Shown: piece by piece, positions 28,393-37,775 of the stretch
Position numbering within the stretch: the first letter of the stretch is position 1
How the letters are laid out: every line of letters begins with the position of its first letter
From: Flavobacterium nackdongense
Lineage (GTDB): Bacteria > Bacteroidota > Bacteroidia > Flavobacteriales > Flavobacteriaceae
Length of the DNA stretch: 64,000 nt
Assembly (NCBI RefSeq): GCF_004355225.1
Contig: NZ_CP037933.1
Coordinates: forward strand, 2,108,001 to 2,172,000
Direction of reading: 5' to 3'
Made by a program: the position numbers and the translations under genes
The notes under the pieces: model-generated
Told to the model about the DNA's origin: nothing
Seen by the model: the letters and a program-made list of their open reading frames with translations, nothing else
Database searches by the model: none

Positions 28393-28685
28393 AAGTGTTC
28401 CTGAACCAAATTGATGATCGAATTGGCATCGAGTTCTCCTGATTGTCTCCATATCATTTGACCCCCTTTATAAATCATCAAAGTAGGAAGTCCTTTGATG
28501 CGCAATGCTTCGGCTAACTCTTGATTTTTATCCACATCAATTTTGATCACTTTGGCCTTATCGCCCAAAGCTGCGGCAACATCTCTAATTACAGGATGCA
28601 TCGATACGGATGATTCATTCCAATCTGTGTAAAAATCGATCAACACAGGGACTTGGGTGCTTATAAGTTCTCCAAATTTTGACAT
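28389..28685 (-). CDS. Thioredoxin-fold protein lacking the CxxC active site
   Basis: 98 residues with a clear thioredoxin fold: FYTDWNESSVSMHPVI replaces the usual WCGPCKxxxP, and the cis-Pro loop is kept as GLPTLMIYKGGQ. The CGPC is replaced by NESS and the whole protein contains no cysteine, so it cannot act as a dithiol oxidoreductase. A chaperone, binding or assembly role is possible. It converges on the deacetylase gene and follows the metallophosphoesterase gene on the same strand with about 70 bp spacing. Confidence 0.85.
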   Translation of the reverse strand: MSKFGELISTQVPVLIDFYTDWNESSVSMHPVIRDVAAALGDKAKVIKIDVDKNQELAEALRIKGLPTLMIYKGGQMIWRQSGELDANSIINLVQEHF

Positions 28686-28758
28686 AAAACCAATGAATTT
28701 AATTTTTTAAATCTATTGAAAAAAGCTTTTATTTTACAAATGTAGCATTTTAAACGAA

Positions 28759-29994
28759 TTATGCCACATTCTTACCTTTTTTTAGTTGGATTACAGTGAT
28801 TTCGGGCATAATCCCAACCCTTCCCGGATAGGCATGAAAACCAAATCCTCGGTTTACATAGATATACCTTCCCATATTCTCATACAAACCAGCCCATTGT
28901 TTATAAATGTATTGAATGGGGCTCCATTTAATTACGCCCGGAATTTCTATTCCAAACTGCATTCCATGTGTGTGACCAGACAAGGTTAAATGATAATTAT
29001 TAGGATGATTTTTCACTTCGCAATCCCAATGGCTTGGATCGTGACTCATCAATATTTTAAAATCATCTTTATCCAAATTAGCCGAAGCCAAATTAATATC
29101 GCCTACCTTTTTGAAATTTGTTCCCCAATTTTCTACTCCAACCAAGGCTATTTTGTCATTTTCTTTTTCGATAAAGGTATGCTCGTTCAACATCAATTTA
29201 AAATCGATTTGGCCATATAATTTTTTAATGTTTTGGAAATTTTCTTCTTTGTCTGCTTCAGTTGGCCAAGAAACATATTCGCCATAATCGTGGTTGCCCA
29301 AAACAGAATACTTTCCGTATTTGTGTTCTTTAATTCTTTTGAAAGTATCTATCCAAGGGTGCATTTCTTTGGCATGAGTATTGACAATATCGCCAGTAAA
29401 CAGAATCATATCCGAATTTTGTTCATTGATTAAATCAATAGCATAATTAATTTTGTCCGGATTGTCAAAACTACCGCTATGCACATCGGATATATGGGTT
29501 ATCGTAAAACCGTCGAAAGCATCGGGCAAATCAGGGAAAAATATGGCCTGCTTGATGACTTTATAATTGTATTTTCCGGTGGTAATACCATAGATTAACG
29601 ATAAAAAAGGTACAGCGGCAATCCCTAATCCAATCTGACTGACAAATTTTCGCCTTGAAGCAAGAAAATTAGTATTGTCATCGAAATTCGCAAAATGATT
29701 GATGGCTCCATAGCCTACGCGATAAATGTCTTCGCCAAACAATACTAAAGTCAAAATGATTTTAGGCAAATACACCATCAAGAGCAAGCCCATCGTTTGC
29801 ATGGTTTGTGGCGTTTGTCCAATTTTACGATCAAATTGCGTAAATGAATAAATAATATAAGCTAAGACTAAGGCACTTACTACGATATAGGAAACTACAA
29901 ATGGTTTCGCTTTCACTACGGTTCGAAATGCCTGAAACGCATAGATTTCAATTACAAAAAGCAACACCAAAGGAATTAAAAGGCGTGATAACAT
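28759..29994 (-). CDS. Membrane-anchored metallophosphoesterase
   Basis: 411 residues. About four hydrophobic helices in the first 150 residues precede a calcineurin-type phosphoesterase domain with motifs ITHISDVHSGSFDN (D-x-H), LFTGDIVNTHAKE (GD), VLGNHDYGEYVS (GNHD), LMSHDPSHWD (H) and LTLSGHTHGMQFG (GHTH). All dimetal ligands are present. Relatives with this architecture include YkuE- and YaeI-like enzymes acting on lipid or sugar-phosphate substrates; the substrate here is unknown. It borders the NRPS cluster, with about 125 bp of noncoding DNA between them. Confidence 0.9.
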   Translation of the reverse strand: MLSRLLIPLVLLFVIEIYAFQAFRTVVKAKPFVVSYIVVSALVLAYIIYSFTQFDRKIGQTPQTMQTMGLLLMVYLPKIILTLVLFGEDIYRVGYGAINHFANFDDNTNFLASRRKFVSQIGLGIAAVPFLSLIYGITTGKYNYKVIKQAIFFPDLPDAFDGFTITHISDVHSGSFDNPDKINYAIDLINEQNSDMILFTGDIVNTHAKEMHPWIDTFKRIKEHKYGKYSVLGNHDYGEYVSWPTEADKEENFQNIKKLYGQIDFKLMLNEHTFIEKENDKIALVGVENWGTNFKKVGDINLASANLDKDDFKILMSHDPSHWDCEVKNHPNNYHLTLSGHTHGMQFGIEIPGVIKWSPIQYIYKQWAGLYENMGRYIYVNRGFGFHAYPGRVGIMPEITVIQLKKGKNVA

Positions 29995-30119
29995 CTAGGA
30001 TCTAAATTTTTGTGCAAATTAACGAAGAATGAAGAAACGAAATGACTTCATTATAAAAACTTTAACTAGTAAGAATAGTTGCTTTTTCAAAAAAGTGCAT
30101 TCTCTTTTTCAATTGTTTC

Positions 30120-30923
30120 CTATTGAGATTTAGTATCTGTTGATTTTGTTAACTCTAATAAATCTTCAACTGTTTTTGGCACAGTACAGACTTTTATATT
30201 TTTTGAACCTGTTGGTAAGCTTTGGAAAGCTACTGCGGCCAAATAGCATTCTGCCAACTCAACACCATAAATGTACCAGTTTTGATCAGAATTGGCTTCT
30301 GCCGACTGAATATTATATTGCCCATTTAGTGCGGGAACAATTTTAAAATCATCATTGATTCCCTGGCCTATTGCCTTTACAAAGGCTTCTTTTCGGGTCC
30401 ATAGACAATAAAATGCATATTCCTTATTTTCGGCCTCTTGTACAAATAGAATTTCATTTTCGGTAAAGACTTCGGGAAGGAGCGGCAGGTAGTCGAAATC
30501 TTTAGATACAAATTCGACATCGATTCCCAACTTGCATTTCGAAATGGCAATCACCGCGAAGTCCTCGGAATGCGAAATATTAAAATGCAGCCAAGGGTGC
30601 GAACCAAGGTATGGTTTTTTATTAAAGTGATAATCAAGGGTAATGTTTTTTAACTCTGTATTGGCGTGCTCCGCTAAAATAATTTTCAAAATAGACCTAC
30701 AAATAATAAATTGATTTCGGTCTTTTTCTCTATAAAATCGGTTGGCTCGATCCAGTTCATCGGCATTTAGAAAATGAATTAACTCTTTTGTTAATTCAAT
30801 GTATTCTGGCAAATGCAACGTATAAATTAGCACATCATCTGGGCCCAATGAATAAGTGTTGAGTGACGAAGCTTTCTGTTCTTCTATAGTAATAGCTGAA
30901 ATAAAAAGTTTAGATTCCGGCAT
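30120..30923 (-). CDS. Sfp-type 4'-phosphopantetheinyl transferase of the NRPS cluster
   Basis: 267 residues, pseudo-dimeric Sfp/Gsp type. Hallmarks are HFNISHSEDFAVIAIS, KLGIDVEFVS (Mg2+-binding Asp) and WTRKEAFVKAIGQGI (the WxxKEA motif). It should transfer phosphopantetheine from CoA to the carrier domains of the synthetases encoded upstream. The start ATG at 30921-30923 overlaps the end of the preceding A-T-TE gene by 14 bp, indicating translational coupling and a dedicated role. A second, shorter transferase at 55313-55948 could serve the fatty-acid carrier protein instead. Confidence 0.92.
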   Translation of the reverse strand: MPESKLFISAITIEEQKASSLNTYSLGPDDVLIYTLHLPEYIELTKELIHFLNADELDRANRFYREKDRNQFIICRSILKIILAEHANTELKNITLDYHFNKKPYLGSHPWLHFNISHSEDFAVIAISKCKLGIDVEFVSKDFDYLPLLPEVFTENEILFVQEAENKEYAFYCLWTRKEAFVKAIGQGINDDFKIVPALNGQYNIQSAEANSDQNWYIYGVELAECYLAAVAFQSLPTGSKNIKVCTVPKTVEDLLELTKSTDTKSQ

Positions 30924-33510
30924 GTCTTTCGTTTAAAAGATCTTGAAGCATGGTAGCTAAAATTTTGTCGTGGGGAGCTATTCGCATATCGAAATCACTA
31001 ACCGGTATATCGTGTATTATAATTCCTTTACGTGCCGCTTTTTTCCAACCCAAGTGTTTTGGACTTACCCCGCGCATATTATCATCTTTGGATCGTAGCA
31101 CATCTATTTTTACACTTTGTGGCTTTAGATGATACTGGTCAAGGATACGATGCATCATTCCTGTCGCCTCCACAAATCGCTGAAATGCCAGTTCGTCCTG
31201 CTCTGATAGCGTATTATTCTCCTCAAAATGTTTCTTGAGGATATACTCTTTTTTGGCATTTAATCGCTTCTTAAAAGCCTTCACACTCGTGAGCATTTCT
31301 GTTAAATACAGTAGTCGTCTTCGCGTGCGAAGATAGTGTCTAATTATTTTTTTTTGTTGGTATGTTTTATAGTAGTAGGAGGAATCAGCGTAGGAGTCCA
31401 GAACTGCGGTTAAACTAACGTTTTTTCCCTGTTGCAGCAATTGTCGGCTAATTTCAAATGCGACTATTCCACCGACACAATAACCGGCTATTGCATATGG
31501 GCCATTTGGGTTTACTTTAAGTATTGCTTCAATATAATTTGCTGCCATATCTTCGACAGAGGTGTACCAATCATCGAAACTCTTAGTGCCAACACCTTGG
31601 ATGCCATAAAAAGGTTGATCCTCATCTAAGTGTTTACTCATATTGGCAAAATACAAAACATCGAGACCACCGCCGTGAACCATAAAAAGAGGTACTTTGC
31701 TTCCGTTTGATTTTATGGGAACGATACAATCTGCTTGATGTTCAGCATCTTCATCTATTAGTTTAGCAAATTTTTCTACAGTTGAATATTCAAACAATAC
31801 GGATAAAGGAAAACGTTTGCCCGTGCTTTTTTCTATCTCAGCTACAACTTGTACTGCCATAATTGAGGTTCCACCCATTTCAAAAAAATCGTCATCAATT
31901 GCAATCTCTTTTAGCTGAAGAACTTCACTCCACATTTTTGCGATTTCTTTTTCAATTTCCGTTCCTGGCTTTCTTAGTTGTGTATCTACATTTTCTCGGA
32001 TATATTCTGGGGCAGGTAAGCTTTTTTTATCAATTTTTCCATTTGTAGTTAGCGGAAAATCGCTGACCCACATAAAAATATTAGGAATCATGAAACTTGG
32101 TACCACTTTGGATAATTCTTCACGGAGATTAGGATGTTTATCTATACTATTTGTGGGTTGAAGGTAGGCAATAAGACGTGGTTCGGAACCCACATGCGCA
32201 TCGAGTACCACACAAGCAAGCTTTATTTGTGGTATCGCTATTAAAGCAGCCTCGATTTCGGCTAATTCAATGCGATGCCCTGTAATTTTGACCTGTTCAT
32301 CAATTCTTCCAAAAAACATAAGATTACCATCGGGTAACCATTTCGCTAAATCCCCACTTTTATACATTTTGGTTCTAGCGTCGAATGGGTTATTGCAAAA
32401 TTTCTTTGAAGTTAGCTCTTCACGATTAAAATATCCTCTTGCTATTCCGTTGCCTGCGATGTAAATTTCACCTATTTCTCCCGCTGGCGAAAGATTCTTA
32501 TTTTCATCTAAAACATAAATTTGACTATTTGAAATTGGTTTACCAATAGGAATGCTTTCACTAGCTTGGGGAGTATCAAAAATATTGAATTCATAGACAC
32601 TACATCCCACCGTGGCTTCAGTTGGTCCGTATTCATTAACGATTTTGGCATCTATGCCCGCTAATCTGAATTGATTAATATGATAATTGTATAAGGCTTC
32701 GCCTCCGATAATAAATTTAGTAACTAGTTGGTTTCGGGGCTCTTTACCTATGACAGAAAGTAGTATGCTTATGTGCGAAGGCGTTAGTTTTATAAAATCA
32801 TAAGGGGCATACTTTAACAAATTAACATCATCAAAAATTTTTAATCCAGTTCCTGAACTTACAACTATTTTCTTGCCAAATAGTAGCGAGAGAAAAACTT
32901 CGGTAATGCTCGCATCAAAAGATAAGGAAAGGTGTGCGAAACAGCCGGAATGGTTGGAATTGGCATCAATATAGTCACTAACACTACATAAGTAATGCAA
33001 AAGATTTTGATGTTCAATCATTACTCCTTTAGGTTTACCGGTACTTCCTGAAGTATATATTATATAGGCCAAGTCGTTCGGTTTTAAAGATACCCCAGAA
33101 GGGGCAGTAGCAGCATAATTTTCTTTTGCCGCTAAAAAATTGGCAATAGATTCATTATCTAAGGTAAATTTACAATTGCAGTCATGTTGCAAATATTCTA
33201 TTCTTTGTTTGGGATAGGTCGGATCTATTGGGACATAGGCAGCGCCTGATTTAAGAATGCCCAATATACTGACAATCAACATTTCGCTTCGGTCTTGCAT
33301 CAGTCCAACAAAATCACCGCTAACTAGACTTTTTTCAAGGATTAAATAGTGAGCAAGCTGATTTGATAGCGTATTTAGTTCACCATAAGTAAGCTGTCGA
33401 TCTTTGAAAACAACCGCTATTTCATCTGGAGTTCGCGCCACTTGTTGCACGAAAAGATCTACTATGGTGTCTGTTTCCTTACTATTTATACTAGCTATTG
33501 GTTGTATCAT
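30910..33510 (-). CDS. NRPS A-T-TE synthetase with atypical thioesterase
   Basis: 866 residues: adenylation domain (about 1-500; A3 IYTSGSTGKPKGV near 153, A5 NEYGPTEA, A10 NGKIDKK), carrier domain (Ser in FFEMGGTSI near 546) and a type I thioesterase (about 600-866). There is no condensation domain. The TE nucleophile motif is GYCVGG, so Cys replaces Ser (codon 31477-31479). The sister TE in the next gene has GNH for its catalytic His, whereas here the aligned position reads VSDF. The manually read specificity code is D-A-T-K-I-G-E-V-G-K, close to the asparagine type. It may act last, in trans, or be an altered release module. Confidence 0.9.
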   Translation of the reverse strand: MIQPIASINSKETDTIVDLFVQQVARTPDEIAVVFKDRQLTYGELNTLSNQLAHYLILEKSLVSGDFVGLMQDRSEMLIVSILGILKSGAAYVPIDPTYPKQRIEYLQHDCNCKFTLDNESIANFLAAKENYAATAPSGVSLKPNDLAYIIYTSGSTGKPKGVMIEHQNLLHYLCSVSDYIDANSNHSGCFAHLSLSFDASITEVFLSLLFGKKIVVSSGTGLKIFDDVNLLKYAPYDFIKLTPSHISILLSVIGKEPRNQLVTKFIIGGEALYNYHINQFRLAGIDAKIVNEYGPTEATVGCSVYEFNIFDTPQASESIPIGKPISNSQIYVLDENKNLSPAGEIGEIYIAGNGIARGYFNREELTSKKFCNNPFDARTKMYKSGDLAKWLPDGNLMFFGRIDEQVKITGHRIELAEIEAALIAIPQIKLACVVLDAHVGSEPRLIAYLQPTNSIDKHPNLREELSKVVPSFMIPNIFMWVSDFPLTTNGKIDKKSLPAPEYIRENVDTQLRKPGTEIEKEIAKMWSEVLQLKEIAIDDDFFEMGGTSIMAVQVVAEIEKSTGKRFPLSVLFEYSTVEKFAKLIDEDAEHQADCIVPIKSNGSKVPLFMVHGGGLDVLYFANMSKHLDEDQPFYGIQGVGTKSFDDWYTSVEDMAANYIEAILKVNPNGPYAIAGYCVGGIVAFEISRQLLQQGKNVSLTAVLDSYADSSYYYKTYQQKKIIRHYLRTRRRLLYLTEMLTSVKAFKKRLNAKKEYILKKHFEENNTLSEQDELAFQRFVEATGMMHRILDQYHLKPQSVKIDVLRSKDDNMRGVSPKHLGWKKAARKGIIIHDIPVSDFDMRIAPHDKILATMLQDLLNERHAGI

Positions 33511-33589
33511 AGATATTTTTTTGAATGCGATTCCAAGTTCTAATCGAACGCTATTGAAACTTCTTTATATTTTCACTAGAAATAAAAAA

Positions 33590-36500
33590 TCAACTATTTG
33601 CGTGCCTTTCATCTAAAATATTTTGTACCATTCTTGCTAAGACTTTATCATTTGGAGGGTCTACTATGCTTAGATGATTACCTGGAACATTATGGATATG
33701 CACCCCTTTCAAGGCTGCTTTTTTCCATCCCATATGCTCGGCGTCTATTTTGTACTCTAAATCATCTTTGGCTCGAAATAGATCTACTTCAAAATCCTGT
33801 GGTTGTAGTTGATAGCGATTCACAATTTTGTAAACCCTACTATTCGCAATAGCAAATTCTTCAAGTGCCAAAGCTTCCTCTTCAGACAAAACGTCCTTTT
33901 TACCAAAATACATTTTTAGGATATGCTCTTTTTTGGCTTGGGTTCTCAACTTAAATGCTTTCCAACTGGTGAGCATTTGAAATAGGTAATCCAGCCTTCT
34001 GTACGTGCGATCATAATATCTTAGGAGGTTTTTTTGCCACAGCGAGGGATAATAAAAAGATGCATCTACATACGAGTCTAACAAAGCAACAATACTTACT
34101 TTTTTGCCATCTTGCTTTAACTGACGAGCCATTTCAAAGGCTACGACACCTCCAAACGAAAATCCAGCTAAGGCGTAAGGCCCAGTGGGATTGATTTTTA
34201 CAATTGATTCAAGATAACGAGCTGCCATTTCTTCGATACTTTGAAACCAATTTTCATAGCCATTAGGTCCAATCCCTTGAATGCCATATACAGGTTGATC
34301 ATCATCGAAATGGCTAATCACATGCTTGAAATTTAAAATATTGAGCCCGCCGCCGTGCACCATAAAAAGAGGAGGTTTGGTACCATTTGGTTTGATAGGT
34401 ACTAAATAGTCAGAATAAATTTCACGATCAGTGTCTATTAGTTTAGCGAGCTCTTCGATAGTAGAGTGTTCAAACAAAGCCGAAAGTGGCAATTTTTTTC
34501 CCGTTTGTTGTTCGATTTTGTTCATTACTCTAACTGCGATTAATGAATGTCCCCCTATTTCAAAGAAATTACTAAAAACATCAATATTGTCTCGGTTCAA
34601 ACTTTCTTTCCAAATGTTTTCTACAATTAGTTCCGTTTCGGTTCGAGGCGCTGTGTATTCAACTACTTTATCTGATTTATAATTTAATAATGCTTTGCGG
34701 TCAATTTTGCCGCTCAGTGTAGTAGGCAATTGGTCTAAGATATTAAATTCGTGCGGAACCATAAACGAGGGTAGTTGTGAGGCCAATTCATTGCGCCATA
34801 ATCGAATTTGCTCCTGCTCATTTTTGATTTTACGATCAGCTTCAATAAATGCAATTAGAATGTCTTTTTCAGCAATAACAACTACCGATTTTACTGCATC
34901 GACAGACAATAGTGCTTGCTCTATTTCGCCTAATTCTATTCGATATCCTCTCACTTTTACCTGATGATCGATACGTCCTAAACATTGCATCTTACCACTG
35001 GGTAGGAGTTTTCCTAAATCACCCGAAAGGTACATTTTGCCGCCTGATACGGTGTTGAATGTATCAGTCAAAAAACGCTCATTAGTAAGTTCAGGCTTAT
35101 TGAGATATCCTAAAGAAACTCCATCACCTGCTATTACTATTTCTCCTACTTGCCCTTCATTTACGGGTTTTCTATTGGCATCGAGCAAATAAACAGTTGT
35201 ATTAGCTATAGGTGTACCGATGGTTATTGGATCATCTTCGACGGTTATTTGGGTAAGAAAACAGCAGACGGTGGTTTCTGTTGGGCCATATATATTCCAC
35301 AATTCTTTACATCTTGAAAGTAATTCGTGAGCCAATGGCATAGGCACTGGTTCTCCGCCAATAAGCGCTTTGATATTTAATGGTTTTTTCCAACCGGAAT
35401 CGATGAGGATATGCCATATACTCGATGTTCCCCACATCATTGTGATATTGTCCTTTTCAGCTTTTTCTAGTAATAGATTTCCATCCCTTCTCGTTTCTTC
35501 ATCGACTAGTACCACACAAGCTCCGTGTAGTAGTGGTAAGAAAATTTCCATCACCATAGCGTCAAATGAGATGGTCGTGATCGAAAAGATTTTATCGGCC
35601 GCTGATATTCCTGGTTCTTTAGCCATCGAATACACGAGGTTAATAACGTTGCAATGTGCCACTTGAACTCCCTTGGGTTTTCCTGTAGATCCTGAAGTGT
35701 AAATAATATAGGCAGCAGATTCTGTGGGAACCTTAAGATTTACTGGTTCTAAAGAAAAATCAACCATCGATTCCAAAATCGAGGAAATAGTAAGTGCCAC
35801 TGCATTGTTTGGAAAGTTTTCTTTAGCGGTTAAGCCGATGTAAAAGGCTGCATCTGAATCTTCAATCATCAAGTTGAGTCGAGCATCTGGATAATTCGTA
35901 TCAATTGGCACATAGGAAGCGCCACATTGTACTACAGCAAAAAGAGTTGCAATGAGTTCGGGCGTTCTATCTAAAGATATTGCGACAATTTGGCCTGGCC
36001 GCAAACCTTGCGACCACAGGTAATTTGCCATTTGATTGATCTTTGTACTTAACTCTCCATAAGTGACCTTCTGGTTTTCGAATTCAAGGGCTATTGCCAT
36101 CGGAGCTTCTGCCGCTTTTTGGGCAAAAAGTTCATGCAACGTACTCTTAGGATAGTCCATTTTCGACCCAATTATTTCAAATTTTTTGTGTCGATAATCC
36201 GAAAATGTTATTTGTTCAATACTTTGTGAAGGGTCTTCGGCTATTCTTTTTAGTACTAGTTCAAACGAGGCCATCATGTTCTGGATGGTTTCGGGTTTGA
36301 AAAGATTCTTGTTGAAGTACCATTCTAAAACAAGATCTTTTTCGGTACCACTAGCATTAACAAAAATTTCGAAAGTATTAAAAGAATGCCCCGTATTTTT
36401 TAATTTAAAAGTAAGATTTGAAAAGACGACGTCCTCTGTCAATCCTAAGCCTAGGTTGAATGCCACCGGCACCAAAGGAATTCTAGAGGGATCACGGGCT

Positions 36501-37573
36501 ACGTTGAGCTTTTGTAGCAGATGACCAAAGCTAAGTTGCTGGTTATCGTAAGCGTCAAATAATTCGATTTTTCGTTTATTAAGATACTCTATAAAACTGG
36601 TGTTTGGCACAGGATTACTTCTTAAAGGAAGTAAATTGACACAGTGACCCACTAAATCGTTCATTCCAGTTACGGGCTGTCCCGCCGCAGGAACCCCAAT
36701 TACTATGTCATTCTGGCCAGTTACTTGATGCAAAAAGATTTCAAAGCCAGCTAATATAGTAGTAATTAAACTTGTGCCTGCGCTAAAACCAATTTTTTTT
36801 ATGGAGTCTAGTAGCTGCGCATCTAATGAAAAGTCTAATCGCTTGCTTTCATACGTGCGAAGCGATGGCCGAGGATTGTCAGTTGGAAGATCTAGTACAG
36901 GAACAGATTGCTCATAAAGGGAAAACCAATACTTTTCTACCTCCTTGTATTCATTGCTATTCGAAAATAATTGTTCCTCCTCTGCATAGTCACTAAAAGA
37001 ATTTGGTTCTGCTAATTGTGGTGTTTTATTCTCAACTAAGGCGGAATAAATAACACCTAATTCTTCCAATATAAGTCCTATCGACCAACCGTCGCAAATA
37101 ATATGATGAATATTAAGTATTAAACTATTTTTATTGTCAGAAAATTTGATTATTCCTACTCTAAAAAGTGGTCCGTGGACAAGGTCAAAAACAAAACAGG
37201 ATTCTTCGTTGGTAAAGTTCTCAAAAGCAGTTTTTTGCAACTCAAGATCCATATCAGTTATATCTAGAATTTGGATAGTAGCAGCCAGCTTTTTGAAAAT
37301 GGACATATAAACACCATCAGGACTAAAAGTCGCACGAAGTGACTCATGACGATCGACCAAAGTTTGGATTGAAAGTTCCATTGCGGGAATATTCAAGAGG
37401 CCATCAAACTCTAAGGCATACAAAAGATTAAAAGCCCTATTTGCATCATCGCCGCCGAAATAACAAGAAGTCCATATTTCAGATTGCGACTTTGTAGTAT
37501 AAATTACACTTTCGGAATCTGTAGAGAGCATCTGTGCTTGATTTAAAATTGTATTTTGAGGTTGATCCTTCAT
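33590..37573 (-). CDS. NRPS C-A-T-TE synthetase
   Basis: 1327 residues from the ATG at 37573 (the upstream in-frame TTG at 37585 is less likely). The condensation domain (about 20-450) keeps the active HHIICDG near 159. The adenylation domain (about 470-960) has SGSTGKPKG near 628 and IYGPTETT; the code read by eye is D-A-M-W-L-G-I-V-C-K, a hydrophobic pocket with no confident match. A carrier Ser sits in FFEIGGHSL near 1008. The C-terminal TE has GFSFGG and GNHLS, so the canonical triad is intact. It should add one residue and release the chain by hydrolysis or cyclisation. Confidence 0.93.
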   Translation of the reverse strand: MKDQPQNTILNQAQMLSTDSESVIYTTKSQSEIWTSCYFGGDDANRAFNLLYALEFDGLLNIPAMELSIQTLVDRHESLRATFSPDGVYMSIFKKLAATIQILDITDMDLELQKTAFENFTNEESCFVFDLVHGPLFRVGIIKFSDNKNSLILNIHHIICDGWSIGLILEELGVIYSALVENKTPQLAEPNSFSDYAEEEQLFSNSNEYKEVEKYWFSLYEQSVPVLDLPTDNPRPSLRTYESKRLDFSLDAQLLDSIKKIGFSAGTSLITTILAGFEIFLHQVTGQNDIVIGVPAAGQPVTGMNDLVGHCVNLLPLRSNPVPNTSFIEYLNKRKIELFDAYDNQQLSFGHLLQKLNVARDPSRIPLVPVAFNLGLGLTEDVVFSNLTFKLKNTGHSFNTFEIFVNASGTEKDLVLEWYFNKNLFKPETIQNMMASFELVLKRIAEDPSQSIEQITFSDYRHKKFEIIGSKMDYPKSTLHELFAQKAAEAPMAIALEFENQKVTYGELSTKINQMANYLWSQGLRPGQIVAISLDRTPELIATLFAVVQCGASYVPIDTNYPDARLNLMIEDSDAAFYIGLTAKENFPNNAVALTISSILESMVDFSLEPVNLKVPTESAAYIIYTSGSTGKPKGVQVAHCNVINLVYSMAKEPGISAADKIFSITTISFDAMVMEIFLPLLHGACVVLVDEETRRDGNLLLEKAEKDNITMMWGTSSIWHILIDSGWKKPLNIKALIGGEPVPMPLAHELLSRCKELWNIYGPTETTVCCFLTQITVEDDPITIGTPIANTTVYLLDANRKPVNEGQVGEIVIAGDGVSLGYLNKPELTNERFLTDTFNTVSGGKMYLSGDLGKLLPSGKMQCLGRIDHQVKVRGYRIELGEIEQALLSVDAVKSVVVIAEKDILIAFIEADRKIKNEQEQIRLWRNELASQLPSFMVPHEFNILDQLPTTLSGKIDRKALLNYKSDKVVEYTAPRTETELIVENIWKESLNRDNIDVFSNFFEIGGHSLIAVRVMNKIEQQTGKKLPLSALFEHSTIEELAKLIDTDREIYSDYLVPIKPNGTKPPLFMVHGGGLNILNFKHVISHFDDDQPVYGIQGIGPNGYENWFQSIEEMAARYLESIVKINPTGPYALAGFSFGGVVAFEMARQLKQDGKKVSIVALLDSYVDASFYYPSLWQKNLLRYYDRTYRRLDYLFQMLTSWKAFKLRTQAKKEHILKMYFGKKDVLSEEEALALEEFAIANSRVYKIVNRYQLQPQDFEVDLFRAKDDLEYKIDAEHMGWKKAALKGVHIHNVPGNHLSIVDPPNDKVLARMVQNILDERHANS

Positions 37574-37775
37574 TGTAATCTTCAAATTGCGATTGGATTT
37601 TTAAATAGAAACTCTGCTTATGTAAATTTTTGATTAATACCTAAATCAAAATTAGTATAATAAAATTTAAATTAGGTATATTTTTCTATCTCTTTATTGA
37701 AAACGAAAATAATAAAAACTGTTTTTAAATTATTCATATCCAATAGGTTAGTTTTTAAAATTGTTATCCTTTATT

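Noticed and set aside
37573..37585. Upstream TTG start of the C-A-T-TE gene
   Set aside because: The ATG at 37573 gives a normal N-terminus; the TTG adds only four residues.
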